DNA from: Spirochaetia bacterium
GTDB taxonomy: Bacteria > Spirochaetota > Leptospirae > Leptospirales > Leptonemataceae
Direction of reading: 5' to 3'
Length of the DNA stretch: 5,278 bases
Assembly (NCBI GenBank): GCA_016195395.1
Contig: JACPZR010000160.1
Coordinates: 1 to 5,278, forward strand
In this document: positions 1-5,278 of the stretch, piece after piece
Layout: every line of letters starts with the position of its first letter
How positions within the stretch are numbered: the first letter of the stretch is position 1
The notes under the pieces: generated by a model
What the model saw: only the letters and a program-made list of their open reading frames with translations
Database searches by the model: none
Told to the model about the DNA's origin: nothing
Program-made: the position numbers and the translations under genes

Positions 1-480
1 AATGGTGCGGACAACGAACGGAAGGCCGATGAACACGAGAGCCACAAAGATTCCCGCTTCAGAATACGCCGTCTTGATTCCCAATACGTGAAAGAAGCGA
101 CCATAGCCCCCTTTTTCAGAATACACTGCGGTCAGTGCGATTCCGGACACCGCCGTAGGAAGCGCAAAGGGAATGTCGACCAAGGCATCCAGAACGCGCT
201 TCCCCGGAAATTCGTAACGAACAAGAACGTATGCAATGATGAGCCCAAAGACGGCGTTCACGAGCGCAGCCAGGGCGGAAATCCCAAAGCTCACCCTATA
301 GGAAGAAATGACACGTGGATCCATCACGGAAGCAAGAAATGCGTCTGATCCGCCGGACACGGACTTGGCCAGAAGCGCTGCGAGTGGGATCAGAACGATC
401 AAGCAGAGATACAGGAGGGTAATCCCCAAAGAAATCCCGAACCCCGGCAGCACGCTTTTCTCCTTCCACCGAAATGACAC
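1..480 (-). CDS. cysT: Sulfate/thiosulfate ABC transporter permease CysT (N-terminal 160 codons; runs off left edge)
   Basis: This is an inner-membrane permease of the CysTWA importer, which moves sulfate or thiosulfate delivered by the periplasmic binding protein into the cell for cysteine synthesis. Reading the minus strand from 480 gives an open frame to the window edge. It shows the family opening VLPGFGISLG (residues 10-19), a first membrane helix (about 16-37), a second (about 61-87), and the diagnostic stretches DIPFALPTAVSG (102-113) and IGLPFVVRTI (151-160). The EAA loop that contacts the ATPase lies outside the window. An in-frame stop at 507-505 limits the start to GTG 498, GTG 480 or GTG 453. 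GTG 453 has the best ribosome site (AAGGAG at 465-460, six bases away), but it would remove the basic residues that normally precede LPGF, so 480 is chosen with modest certainty. It is transcribed divergently from the rrf2-sbp pair. Product identity is secure; the start is not. Confidence 0.9.
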   Translation of the reverse strand, partial: MSFRWKEKSVLPGFGISLGITLLYLCLIVLIPLAALLAKSVSGGSDAFLASVMDPRVISSYRVSFGISALAALVNAVFGLIIAYVLVRYEFPGKRVLDALVDIPFALPTAVSGIALTAVYSEKGGYGRFFHVLGIKTAYSEAGIFVALVFIGLPFVVRTI

Positions 481-517
481 GAGCCATCGATCGGACACCC
501 ATCGCTACGGGCAAGTC

Positions 518-542
518 GATTACGACTAAAATACTCAAGATT
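518..542. promoter_or_regulatory. Weak second Rrf2/IscR-like site on the cysT side
   Basis: Centred near 530, this contains CGACTAAAATACTCAAG (523-539). It matches the core of the E. coli IscR type-1 consensus (YGACTRWWWYAGTCRRS) except for one base, but the outer ATA/TAT flanks are missing; by eye 17 of 25 positions agree. It shares ACGACTAA with the minus-strand reading of the stronger site at 593-617. It lies 40-60 bases upstream of the cysT start, where an operator for that promoter would be expected. A possible minus-strand -10 (TTTAAT, 545-540) lies next to it but has no good -35. The role is inferred. Confidence 0.4.
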
Positions 543-569
543 AAAATGCTCTGATTCGGAGTTTCTCGG

Positions 570-599
570 TTGACAAGCCCACCCGCGCAAAAATACACG
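570..599 (+). promoter_or_regulatory. Candidate promoter for rrf2-sbp
   Basis: A perfect -35 hexamer TTGACA lies at 570-575. The -10 is poor: AATACA (592-597, 16-base spacer) or TACACG (594-599, 18-base spacer), each matching 3 of 6 consensus bases. The -10 region falls inside the inverted repeat at 593-617, so a bound regulator would cover it. Transcription would start near 605, leaving a leader of about 27 bases. No good Shine-Dalgarno sequence precedes the rrf2 ATG. Confidence 0.45.
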
Positions 600-617
600 A
601 CAAAATTAGTCGTCTAT
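593..617. promoter_or_regulatory. Rrf2-type operator, IscR type-1-like inverted repeat
   Basis: Arms ATACACGAC (593-601) and GTCGTCTAT (609-617) are complementary at 8 of 9 positions and are separated by a seven-base AT-only spacer apart from one central symmetry break. Against the E. coli IscR type-1 consensus (ATASYYGACTRWWWYAGTCRRSTAT) 22 of 25 positions agree by eye; the mismatches are positions 5, 10 and 21. It sits 15 bases upstream of the rrf2 start codon and overlaps the likely -10. The likely ligand is the adjacent Rrf2 protein, giving autoregulation of rrf2-sbp. Symmetry and position are seen; binding is inferred. Confidence 0.65.
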
Positions 618-631
618 ACAAGACTGGCCAA

Positions 632-1096
632 ATGAGGATTTCAAAGAAAACAGACTATGCGCTGCGCGCGATCTTCACCCTCGTCGAGAACCACGGTGGA
701 GAGCCCATCCCCATAGGCGAAATTGCCAAGAGAAACAAGATTCCCAAACGCTTTCTGGAACACATCCTCCTCGACATGAAAGGACGCGGCTGGGTTGACA
801 GCGTTCCCGGCAAGCTCGGCGGCTATCTCCTCGCGAAGGATCCCAAAGAGATTACCATGGGCCAGATCGTGCGGCTCTTTGACGGCGTCCTTGCCCCCAT
901 CGCCTGCGTGTCGATCTCTCACTATGAAAGCTGTACCCAGGAATCCGTCTGCCGTTTCCGCCGGCTGATGATGAACGTTAGAAACACAGTGGCCGGGCTG
1001 ATGGATAAAGCGACGCTCGCATCTGTGTTTGCGGAAAGTATTGTGACCAGACGGGAAGTTTTGGACCTCAGTTTTGTTGGTGGAGATGGGATATGA
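632..1096 (+). CDS. Rrf2-family transcriptional regulator with three candidate Fe-S cysteines
   Basis: This 154-residue protein is of typical Rrf2 length. The N-terminal winged helix-turn-helix is clear: [14 protein letters not shown] (1-14), the recognition region [20 protein letters not shown] (36-55) and the wing with [10 protein letters not shown] (59-68). A dimerisation helix follows. Cysteines at 92, 101 and 107 (C-X8-C-X5-C) lie where IscR, NsrR and RirA bind their iron-sulfur cluster, although the spacing differs from IscR (92, 98, 104). CymR-type cysteine regulators lack this triad. It overlaps sbp by ATGA and diverges from cysT, so it probably controls sulfate uptake. A matching inverted repeat lies just upstream. 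The start is fixed by homology; the ribosome site is weak. The effector (Fe-S state, NO or a cysteine precursor) cannot be read from sequence. Confidence 0.9.
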   Translation: MRISKKTDYALRAIFTLVENHGGEPIPIGEIAKRNKIPKRFLEHILLDMKGRGWVDSVPGKLGGYLLAKDPKEITMGQIVRLFDGVLAPIACVSISHYESCTQESVCRFRRLMMNVRNTVAGLMDKATLASVFAESIVTRREVLDLSFVGGDGI

Positions 1097-2091
1097 AAAA
1101 ACACACGATAGCGATTATTCTGGCCGCTCTTCTGCTCTCTGCGTGGAGCGTTGGATGCGCCAAGAAATCTACCGGGATAACGCTTCTCAACGTTTCCTAC
1201 GACCCCACAAGGGAATTCTATAAAGACTACAATGATCTCTTTGCCGCACATTGGAAGACAAAAACGGGCCAGAGCATTGAGGTCCGACAGTCGCACGGAG
1301 GGTCCGGCAAACAGGCGCGTTCCGTCATTGACGGACTGGAAGCGGATGTGGTGACCCTGGCCCTTGCATACGACGTAGACGCGATCTCCCGGAAGGGACT
1401 GACTGGCAAAGACTGGCAGAAGCGACTGCCGGACAACAGCGCACCCTATACATCTACGATCGTTTTCGTCGTTCGCCAGGGAAATCCCAGACAGATCAAG
1501 GACTGGAATGACCTGGTCAGGGACGGCGTTTCCGTTATCACTCCCAGCCCTAAAACCTCCGGCGGAGCGCGCTGGAACTACCTGGCCGCGCGCGGCTATG
1601 CTATGAAAACATTGGGCGAGGACAAGGCCCGCGGCTTCATAGAAGCGTTATACAAGAATGTCCCGGTGCTCGATTCCGGCGCACGCGGCGCCACGACAAC
1701 GTTCGCAAAGAACAATCAGGGCGACGTGCTGATTGCGTGGGAGAACGAGGCGCTGCTCATTCAAAAGGAATTTCCAGCCTCACAATTTGAAGTCGTTACC
1801 CCCTCCGCCAGTATTCTCGCAGAGCCTTCCGTTTCCTCGATTGACACGATCACGGCCAAGCATGGGACCAAAGACGCCGCTGATGAATACCTTCGCTTCC
1901 TCTACACGGACGAGGCTCAGGCGCTTGCAGCAAAACACGGTTACCGCCCCCGTAAGAACGTTCCAGGAATACGAAGCTTCCCGTCGGTCAAACTCTTCAC
2001 GGTGGAAGACACCTTTGGAGGCTGGGAGAAAGCGCAGTCACGCTTCTTTGCCGACGGGGCGGAGTTCGACCAGGTTTACAGGAAAAAGTAG
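1093..2091 (+). CDS. sbp: Periplasmic sulfate/thiosulfate-binding protein, probable lipoprotein
   Basis: This 332-residue extracytoplasmic receptor would hand sulfate or thiosulfate to CysTW. The signal sequence has a KK start, a hydrophobic core and SVGC ending at Cys22, a plausible though imperfect lipobox, so the protein is probably lipid-anchored instead of free like E. coli Sbp. Family signatures follow: [15 protein letters not shown] (33-47), [13 protein letters not shown] (66-78), [15 protein letters not shown] (152-166) and [10 protein letters not shown] (211-220). The usual Asn in the NPK(S/T)SGG motif is Ser152 here. The ATG overlaps the rrf2 TGA and has GGAG at 1082-1085, so translation is likely coupled to the regulator. 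Sbp and CysP are close paralogues, so sulfate versus thiosulfate preference is not decided. No convincing terminator follows the stop. Confidence 0.93.
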   Translation: MKKHTIAIILAALLLSAWSVGCAKKSTGITLLNVSYDPTREFYKDYNDLFAAHWKTKTGQSIEVRQSHGGSGKQARSVIDGLEADVVTLALAYDVDAISRKGLTGKDWQKRLPDNSAPYTSTIVFVVRQGNPRQIKDWNDLVRDGVSVITPSPKTSGGARWNYLAARGYAMKTLGEDKARGFIEALYKNVPVLDSGARGATTTFAKNNQGDVLIAWENEALLIQKEFPASQFEVVTPSASILAEPSVSSIDTITAKHGTKDAADEYLRFLYTDEAQALAAKHGYRPRKNVPGIRSFPSVKLFTVEDTFGGWEKAQSRFFADGAEFDQVYRKK

Positions 2092-2169
2092 CCGGCGAGA
2101 CTTCCAAAAAGGGCGCTTAATCAAGAGTTCATCCACCGCCAAAGCGACCGGCTCGGCGCGAAAAATCGT

Positions 2170-2199
2170 TTGACGGTTGCTTTTGCTTTAGTGTATATA
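2170..2199 (+). promoter_or_regulatory. Promoter of the thioesterase-marR operon
   Basis: A -35 TTGACG (2170-2175, 5 of 6 consensus) is followed after 18 bases by TATATA (2194-2199, 4 of 6). Transcription would begin near 2206, leaving a leader of about 70 bases before the thioesterase ATG. The -10 lies inside the first palindrome, so repressor binding would block RNA polymerase. The upstream part of this spacer (2092-2165) shows no gene or clear terminator. Confidence 0.6.
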
Positions 2200-2222
2200 C
2201 ACTATATAGTGCATATACACTT
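2189..2222. promoter_or_regulatory. Tandem palindromic operator, likely bound by the MarR protein at 2785-3306
   Basis: The first site, TAGTGTATATACACTA (2189-2204), is a perfect 16-bp palindrome. The second, TAGTGCATATACACTT (2207-2222), differs from it at two positions. Their centres are 18 bp apart. The whole 34-bp block is itself symmetric at 15 of 17 base pairs, with ACTATATAGT (2201-2210) at its middle. Size and symmetry fit MarR dimers, and the block covers the -10 and predicted start of an operon that encodes a MarR protein. The repeats are seen directly; the identity of the binder is inferred. Confidence 0.75.
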
Positions 2223-2278
2223 TAAGGCGTATCGGTCCACTTCACCAACGCCGCAAAGACAGCGAAACGGAGGTCCGC

Positions 2279-2785
2279 ATGAAATCAAGAGCATCAGCTG
2301 CACCGCCCGCTCCACCCGAAAGCGCAGAGGAGCGCGCGCAAAATACTGCCATCTTCACGGAGATGTTCGGCTCTTTCATAGAAGGGGCGCGCCAATCCGG
2401 CGTGCAGATCCCTCCCAATTCCATCCAGGAATTCGGTTCCACCTTTCTTGAGTATGAACCGCGGAAACGTCTTGTGGCCCGCTTCCCCGCCCTCGAGAAG
2501 CACGCAAACCCGTTGGGGATGCTTCAGGGCGGCGTGATCGGCGCGCTGATTGATGATACGATGGGACCGCTCTCCTTTGCCGCCGTCCGCGGACCTACCA
2601 CAACGCTCACGCTGGCCGTCACATATCTTCGCTCCGTAAAATGCCCTGATACAGTGACCGTGGATGCCCGGGTGACCGGTCGAGGACGACAGGTGATACA
2701 CCTAGAGGCTGAAGTGTTCGACTCGCGGGGCCGCTCCGTGGCACGGGCCACGTCTACTGTACTCTCTCTCAAAGGCGAGGCGTGA
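2279..2785 (+). CDS. PaaI-family hotdog-fold acyl-CoA thioesterase
   Basis: This 168-residue soluble protein probably hydrolyses a cytoplasmic acyl- or aryl-CoA thioester. The first 20 or so residues are Ala/Pro-rich and poorly conserved. A helix follows, then the hotdog domain (about 50-165). The family active-site segment NPLGMLQGGVIGALIDDTMG (77-96) is clear, with Asn77, the GG pair (84-85) and Asp92/Asp93. Gln83 stands where many PaaI proteins have His (HGG), a variant I recall in a subset of the family. TTLTLAVTYLR (108-118) is the usual central strand. The start has a strong GGAGGT (2269-2274). It is first in an operon with a MarR regulator, which suggests induction by an aromatic or acyl compound or its CoA ester. 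The natural substrate cannot be told. Confidence 0.85.
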   Translation: MKSRASAAPPAPPESAEERAQNTAIFTEMFGSFIEGARQSGVQIPPNSIQEFGSTFLEYEPRKRLVARFPALEKHANPLGMLQGGVIGALIDDTMGPLSFAAVRGPTTTLTLAVTYLRSVKCPDTVTVDARVTGRGRQVIHLEAEVFDSRGRSVARATSTVLSLKGEA

Positions 2786-3306
2786 TGCTCCGCTCCGCTG
2801 TCAAACGCACAGCCCGCAAGCGCAACGGCGCCCGTGATCTGCCGGGGAAGCGGGATCTACGCCGGGCATGGCTCTCATGTCTGGCGCTGAATCTGCGGCG
2901 CACGGCGCGCATTGTGTCAGCGTTTTATGAAGAGTCGGTCCGGCCGTCCGGGCTCCGCGCTACGCAGTTCTCAATCCTTGCCACCATCGAAGTGAATCCG
3001 GACGCAAGCATTGCGCAGATTGCCGCATGGGTCGATGCGGACCGGACAACGCTCCAGCGGAGCATCAACGTTCTAAAGCGGAAGGCCTGGGTGACCGTTG
3101 AAAAAGCGAAGGCCGGCAATGTGCGGAGCCTTCGTCTGACGGCAGCGGGCCGCCGAAAACTCCACGCTGCCTACACTCTTTGGGAAGCTGCGCAGAGTGA
3201 AATGCAGAACCTGGTGGGTCATACGGCGGCGCGCACTCTACTGCGCGAGCTCAGCCGAATCCGCGCGAGTGCCGGCGGGCATGCGGTCGCTTCGAGAGAC
3301 AACTAG
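2785..3306 (+). CDS. MarR-family winged-helix transcriptional repressor
   Basis: This protein of 173 residues has a basic N-terminal extension (about 1-28), then the MarR dimerisation helix CLALNLRRTARIVSAFYEES (32-51), RPSGLRATQFSIL (53-65), the helix-turn-helix (about 75-98, with DADRTTLQRSINVLKRK as recognition helix) and a wing ending RSLRLTAAGRR (114-124). Cys32 lies in the first helix, a position occupied by a redox-sensing cysteine in OhrR-type members, but the alignment is loose. The start is ATG 2785, sharing its A with the thioesterase TGA; GTG 2782, one codon earlier, is also possible. GCGAGG (2775-2780) favours the ATG. It likely represses its own operon through the palindromes at 2189-2222. 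The ligand is unknown. Confidence 0.87.
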   Translation: MLRSAVKRTARKRNGARDLPGKRDLRRAWLSCLALNLRRTARIVSAFYEESVRPSGLRATQFSILATIEVNPDASIAQIAAWVDADRTTLQRSINVLKRKAWVTVEKAKAGNVRSLRLTAAGRRKLHAAYTLWEAAQSEMQNLVGHTAARTLLRELSRIRASAGGHAVASRDN

Positions 3307-3381
3307 AACGATTCTAATCCGTTTCTTCGTCAGACGGACAACTTCTTGACGGCGATGGTCGAGGCGCGGAGCGTCGCGTTT

Positions 3382-4746
3382 ATGGCACAAAAGAAGTTCC
3401 TCCTCACTGAAAACGACATGCCGGACAAATGGTACAACATCCAGGCCGACATGCCCAATCCCTTGAAACCCGCTCTGCACCCAGGCACCAAGCAGCCCGC
3501 GGGCCCGCAGGACTTCGCCCCGCTCTTCCCCATGGAGCTCATCAAGCAGGAAGTGAGCAAGGAACGTTGGATCCAAATCCCGGACCCCGTGCGTGACGCG
3601 TACCTACTGTGGCGGCCCACGCCCATGATCCGTGCCACCGCGCTCGAGAAGGCGCTTGGCACACCGGCAAAGATCTACTTTAAATATGAAGGAACCTCTC
3701 CCACCGGATCGCACAAACCCAACACCGCCATTCCCCAGGCCTACTACAACAAGATGGAAGGCGTGAAGCGCATCGCTACAGAAACCGGCGCCGGACAGTG
3801 GGGAAGCTCGCTTGCATTCGCATGCCAGCACTTTGGCCTTGAGTGCAAAGTGTTCATGGTGCGTATCTCGTTTGAGCAGAAGCCATACCGCAAACACCTG
3901 ATGGAAATTTTCAAAGCGACGGTAGTCGCTTCCCCGTCCAACGAGACGGACGCCGGCCGCAAGATTCTCTCGCAGTTCCCGGACACTCCGGGCTCACTCG
4001 GCATAGCGATTTCGGAAGCCGTGGAAGTGGCGGCAAAAGATCCGGATACAAAGTACTCGCTGGGCAGCGTTCTCAACCACGTCCTCACGCACCAAACCAT
4101 CATCGGTCTGGAAGCGCAGAAGCAGTTTGCAATGGCGGACGACTATCCGGACATCGTGATCGGCTGCTTTGGCGGCGGCTCCAATTTTGCCGGTTACACG
4201 TTCCCGTTCCTACGCGATAAGATCGCCGGAAAGAAGATCCGCGTGATTGCATCGGAACCGGCGGCCTGCCCTACCCTCACACGCGGAAAATTTGCGTACG
4301 ACTTTGGGGACACTGTCGGCCTGACCCCGCTTGTGCCCATGCACACCCTGGGACACGACTTTGTGCCCAGCGCCATTCACGCCGGCGGCCTCCGGTATCA
4401 CGGGGCGGCCCCTCTCGTCAGCCAGCTTTTGGAAGACAAACTGATCGAAGCGGTGGCCTACCGCCAGCGGGAGTGCTTTGAATCAGCGGTGCTGTTTGCG
4501 CGGACAGAGGGAATCGTTCCGGCGCCGGAATCCAGCCATGCGGTGCACGCGGCCATCCGCGAAGCCCTCAAGTGCAAAGAGGCCGGGGAAGCCAAAACCA
4601 TCGGTTTCCACCTGTCCGGGCACGGCCATTTCGACATGTCGTCCTACCAGGCGTTCCTGTCCGGCCAGTTGCAGGACTTTGAGATGTCGGACGCGGAACT
4701 GAAGGAGAACCTGACCCACCTTCCCGATGTCCCCATGCCCGTATAA
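3382..4746 (+). CDS. trpB: Tryptophan synthase beta chain, TrpB2 type
   Basis: This PLP enzyme of 454 residues condenses indole with L-serine to give tryptophan. TrpB2 hallmarks are the extended N-terminus ([11 protein letters not shown], 10-20, and [19 protein letters not shown], 32-50), longer than in TrpB1. The PLP lysine is in GSHKPN (Lys112). TETGAGQWG (133-141) contains the catalytic Glu134, GGGSN (264-268) holds the cofactor phosphate, and LSGHGHFD (411-418) is the TrpB2-type C-terminal signature. Earlier in-frame starts at TTG 3346 and ATG 3355 lack ribosome sites and add residues not usual in the family. ATG 3382 has GGAG at 3368-3371, rather far at ten bases. No trpA or other trp gene is visible, so it may serve indole salvage or work with a distant TrpA. 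It lies 75 bases after marR with no terminator seen, so read-through is possible. Confidence 0.93.
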   Translation: MAQKKFLLTENDMPDKWYNIQADMPNPLKPALHPGTKQPAGPQDFAPLFPMELIKQEVSKERWIQIPDPVRDAYLLWRPTPMIRATALEKALGTPAKIYFKYEGTSPTGSHKPNTAIPQAYYNKMEGVKRIATETGAGQWGSSLAFACQHFGLECKVFMVRISFEQKPYRKHLMEIFKATVVASPSNETDAGRKILSQFPDTPGSLGIAISEAVEVAAKDPDTKYSLGSVLNHVLTHQTIIGLEAQKQFAMADDYPDIVIGCFGGGSNFAGYTFPFLRDKIAGKKIRVIASEPAACPTLTRGKFAYDFGDTVGLTPLVPMHTLGHDFVPSAIHAGGLRYHGAAPLVSQLLEDKLIEAVAYRQRECFESAVLFARTEGIVPAPESSHAVHAAIREALKCKEAGEAKTIGFHLSGHGHFDMSSYQAFLSGQLQDFEMSDAELKENLTHLPDVPMPV

Positions 4747-4802
4747 ATTCGCCTTTTCCTGAAACCAAGGGGCCCTAGCATCGGTCTAATACTTCAGGGT
4801 AT

Positions 4803-5273
4803 ATGAGCTGGATACTGGACAAAAGGCTCTTTTTAGGCTTGGCCTTGGGCTTTCTTTTGGGTGTGGGCGGAGCCATGGGCGCCGGTCACGCGGCACGTCG
4901 TATGTTCAATCCGGAGGCCCGGGCCGACTGGGTGATCAAGCACCTGACCAAGCGGCTGGAACTCAATACGGCCCAGTCGGACCGGCTCAAAGAGATGAAG
5001 CGGGAACTTGTGGACCGGCACGACACCATGACCAAAGTCCGCCGCGAACTGCACAATGAACTCCTGCTTCAGATCCGCTCCGACCACGTGGATCCGGTGG
5101 CTCTGAACAAGAAGTTTGACGAGAAGTCCGGCGAAATGGCCGGCCTGCGCAGAGTCATGATTACCCGACTGGCCGAATTTCATTCCGGACTGACTCCCGC
5201 ACAGCGCGAGAAATTCGGAACAGAAGTGAATTCTTTTTTCTCAAAGCACGATCATGATCCGTGGGGGCCCTGA
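4803..5273 (+). CDS. Spy/CpxP/ZraP-like periplasmic protein (LTxxQ motifs, heavy-metal-sensor type)
   Basis: This 156-residue envelope protein has a Gly-rich hydrophobic segment at about 9-28 (LFLGLALGFLLGVGGAMG). It acts as a signal anchor, or is cleaved after GHA (28-30). The rest is highly charged and helical. Two family motifs, LNTAQ (54-58) and LTPAQ (130-134), are spaced as in the Spy/CpxP superfamily, whose members act as periplasmic chaperones or metal/envelope-stress sensors. The C-terminus KHDHDPWGP (148-156) could bind metal. The start ATG is preceded by a weak AGGG. The TGA stop overlaps an ATG at 5273-5275, so a co-translated gene probably follows beyond the window; in this family that is often a sigma factor, two-component system or efflux gene. 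Family placement is fairly sure; the exact role is not. Confidence 0.75.
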   Translation: MSWILDKRLFLGLALGFLLGVGGAMGAGHAARRMFNPEARADWVIKHLTKRLELNTAQSDRLKEMKRELVDRHDTMTKVRRELHNELLLQIRSDHVDPVALNKKFDEKSGEMAGLRRVMITRLAEFHSGLTPAQREKFGTEVNSFFSKHDHDPWGP

Positions 5274-5278
5274 TGACT

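Noticed and set aside
88..598. Several open frames on both strands (88-348 and 308-529 plus, 296-598 and 399-590 minus)
   Set aside because: They overlap the clear CysT frame on the minus strand or its spacer, show no family motifs, and read as out-of-frame, low-complexity basic peptides.
2090..2153. AGCCGG ... CCGGCT inverted repeat after sbp as a terminator
   Set aside because: The arms are only six bases, more than 50 bases apart, and no T-run follows, so this does not form an intrinsic terminator.
1733..2451. Plus-strand frames at 1733-2173 and 2170-2451
   Set aside because: The first is an out-of-frame shadow of sbp that is rich in Arg, Ser and Pro. The second runs across the promoter and operator and into the thioesterase in the wrong frame.
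3346..3381. Upstream TTG 3346 or ATG 3355 as the trpB start
   Set aside because: No ribosome site is suitably placed, and the added residues do not match the usual TrpB2 N-terminus, which begins shortly before the DMP..WYNI motif.
4769..4776. GGGGCCC palindrome between trpB and the Spy-like gene as a terminator or operator
   Set aside because: It is a six-base palindrome with no loop and no T-run, and is expected by chance at this GC content.
1..5278. tRNA, rRNA, CRISPR arrays, insertion sequences or attachment sites
   Set aside because: I saw no cloverleaf-like segments, regular spaced repeats, transposase motifs or flanking terminal repeats. The coding density leaves little room for them.

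Overview
The window carries seven protein-coding genes, one of them cut by the left edge, and no RNA genes, CRISPR arrays or mobile elements. Gene packing is tight, with start/stop overlaps. A periplasmic binding protein, an ABC permease and a Spy/CpxP-like envelope protein suggest a Gram-negative-type (diderm) bacterium of moderately high GC. The genus or phylum cannot be settled from the sequence.

Left block (1-2091) is a divergent sulfate-uptake locus. On the minus strand is the N-terminal half of the sulfate/thiosulfate permease CysT. On the plus strand an Rrf2-family regulator with three cysteines overlaps (ATGA) a sulfate-binding protein Sbp/CysP that looks like a lipoprotein. The roughly 150-base divergent spacer is AT-rich. 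In front of the regulator it holds a strong inverted repeat that fits the published E. coli IscR type-1 consensus closely, and a weaker related sequence lies on the cysT side. The simplest reading is that the Rrf2 protein controls both its own operon and the permease operon, tying sulfate import to Fe-S or cysteine status.

Middle block (2092-3306) is a two-gene operon: a PaaI-type hotdog acyl-CoA thioesterase followed by an overlapping MarR-family repressor. Just upstream, a TTGACG promoter element is followed by two tandem 16-bp palindromes that cover the likely -10 and start site. This is a textbook layout for MarR autorepression.

Right block (3382-5278) has an unlinked TrpB2-type tryptophan synthase beta chain without a trpA partner in view. 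It is followed by a membrane-anchored or secreted Spy/CpxP/ZraP-like protein with two LTxxQ-type motifs and a His-rich tail. That gene's TGA overlaps an ATG, so another gene probably starts at the right edge.

The most interesting content is regulatory: two clear operator arrays, each beside the regulator likely to bind it. I saw no wholly new enzyme system.
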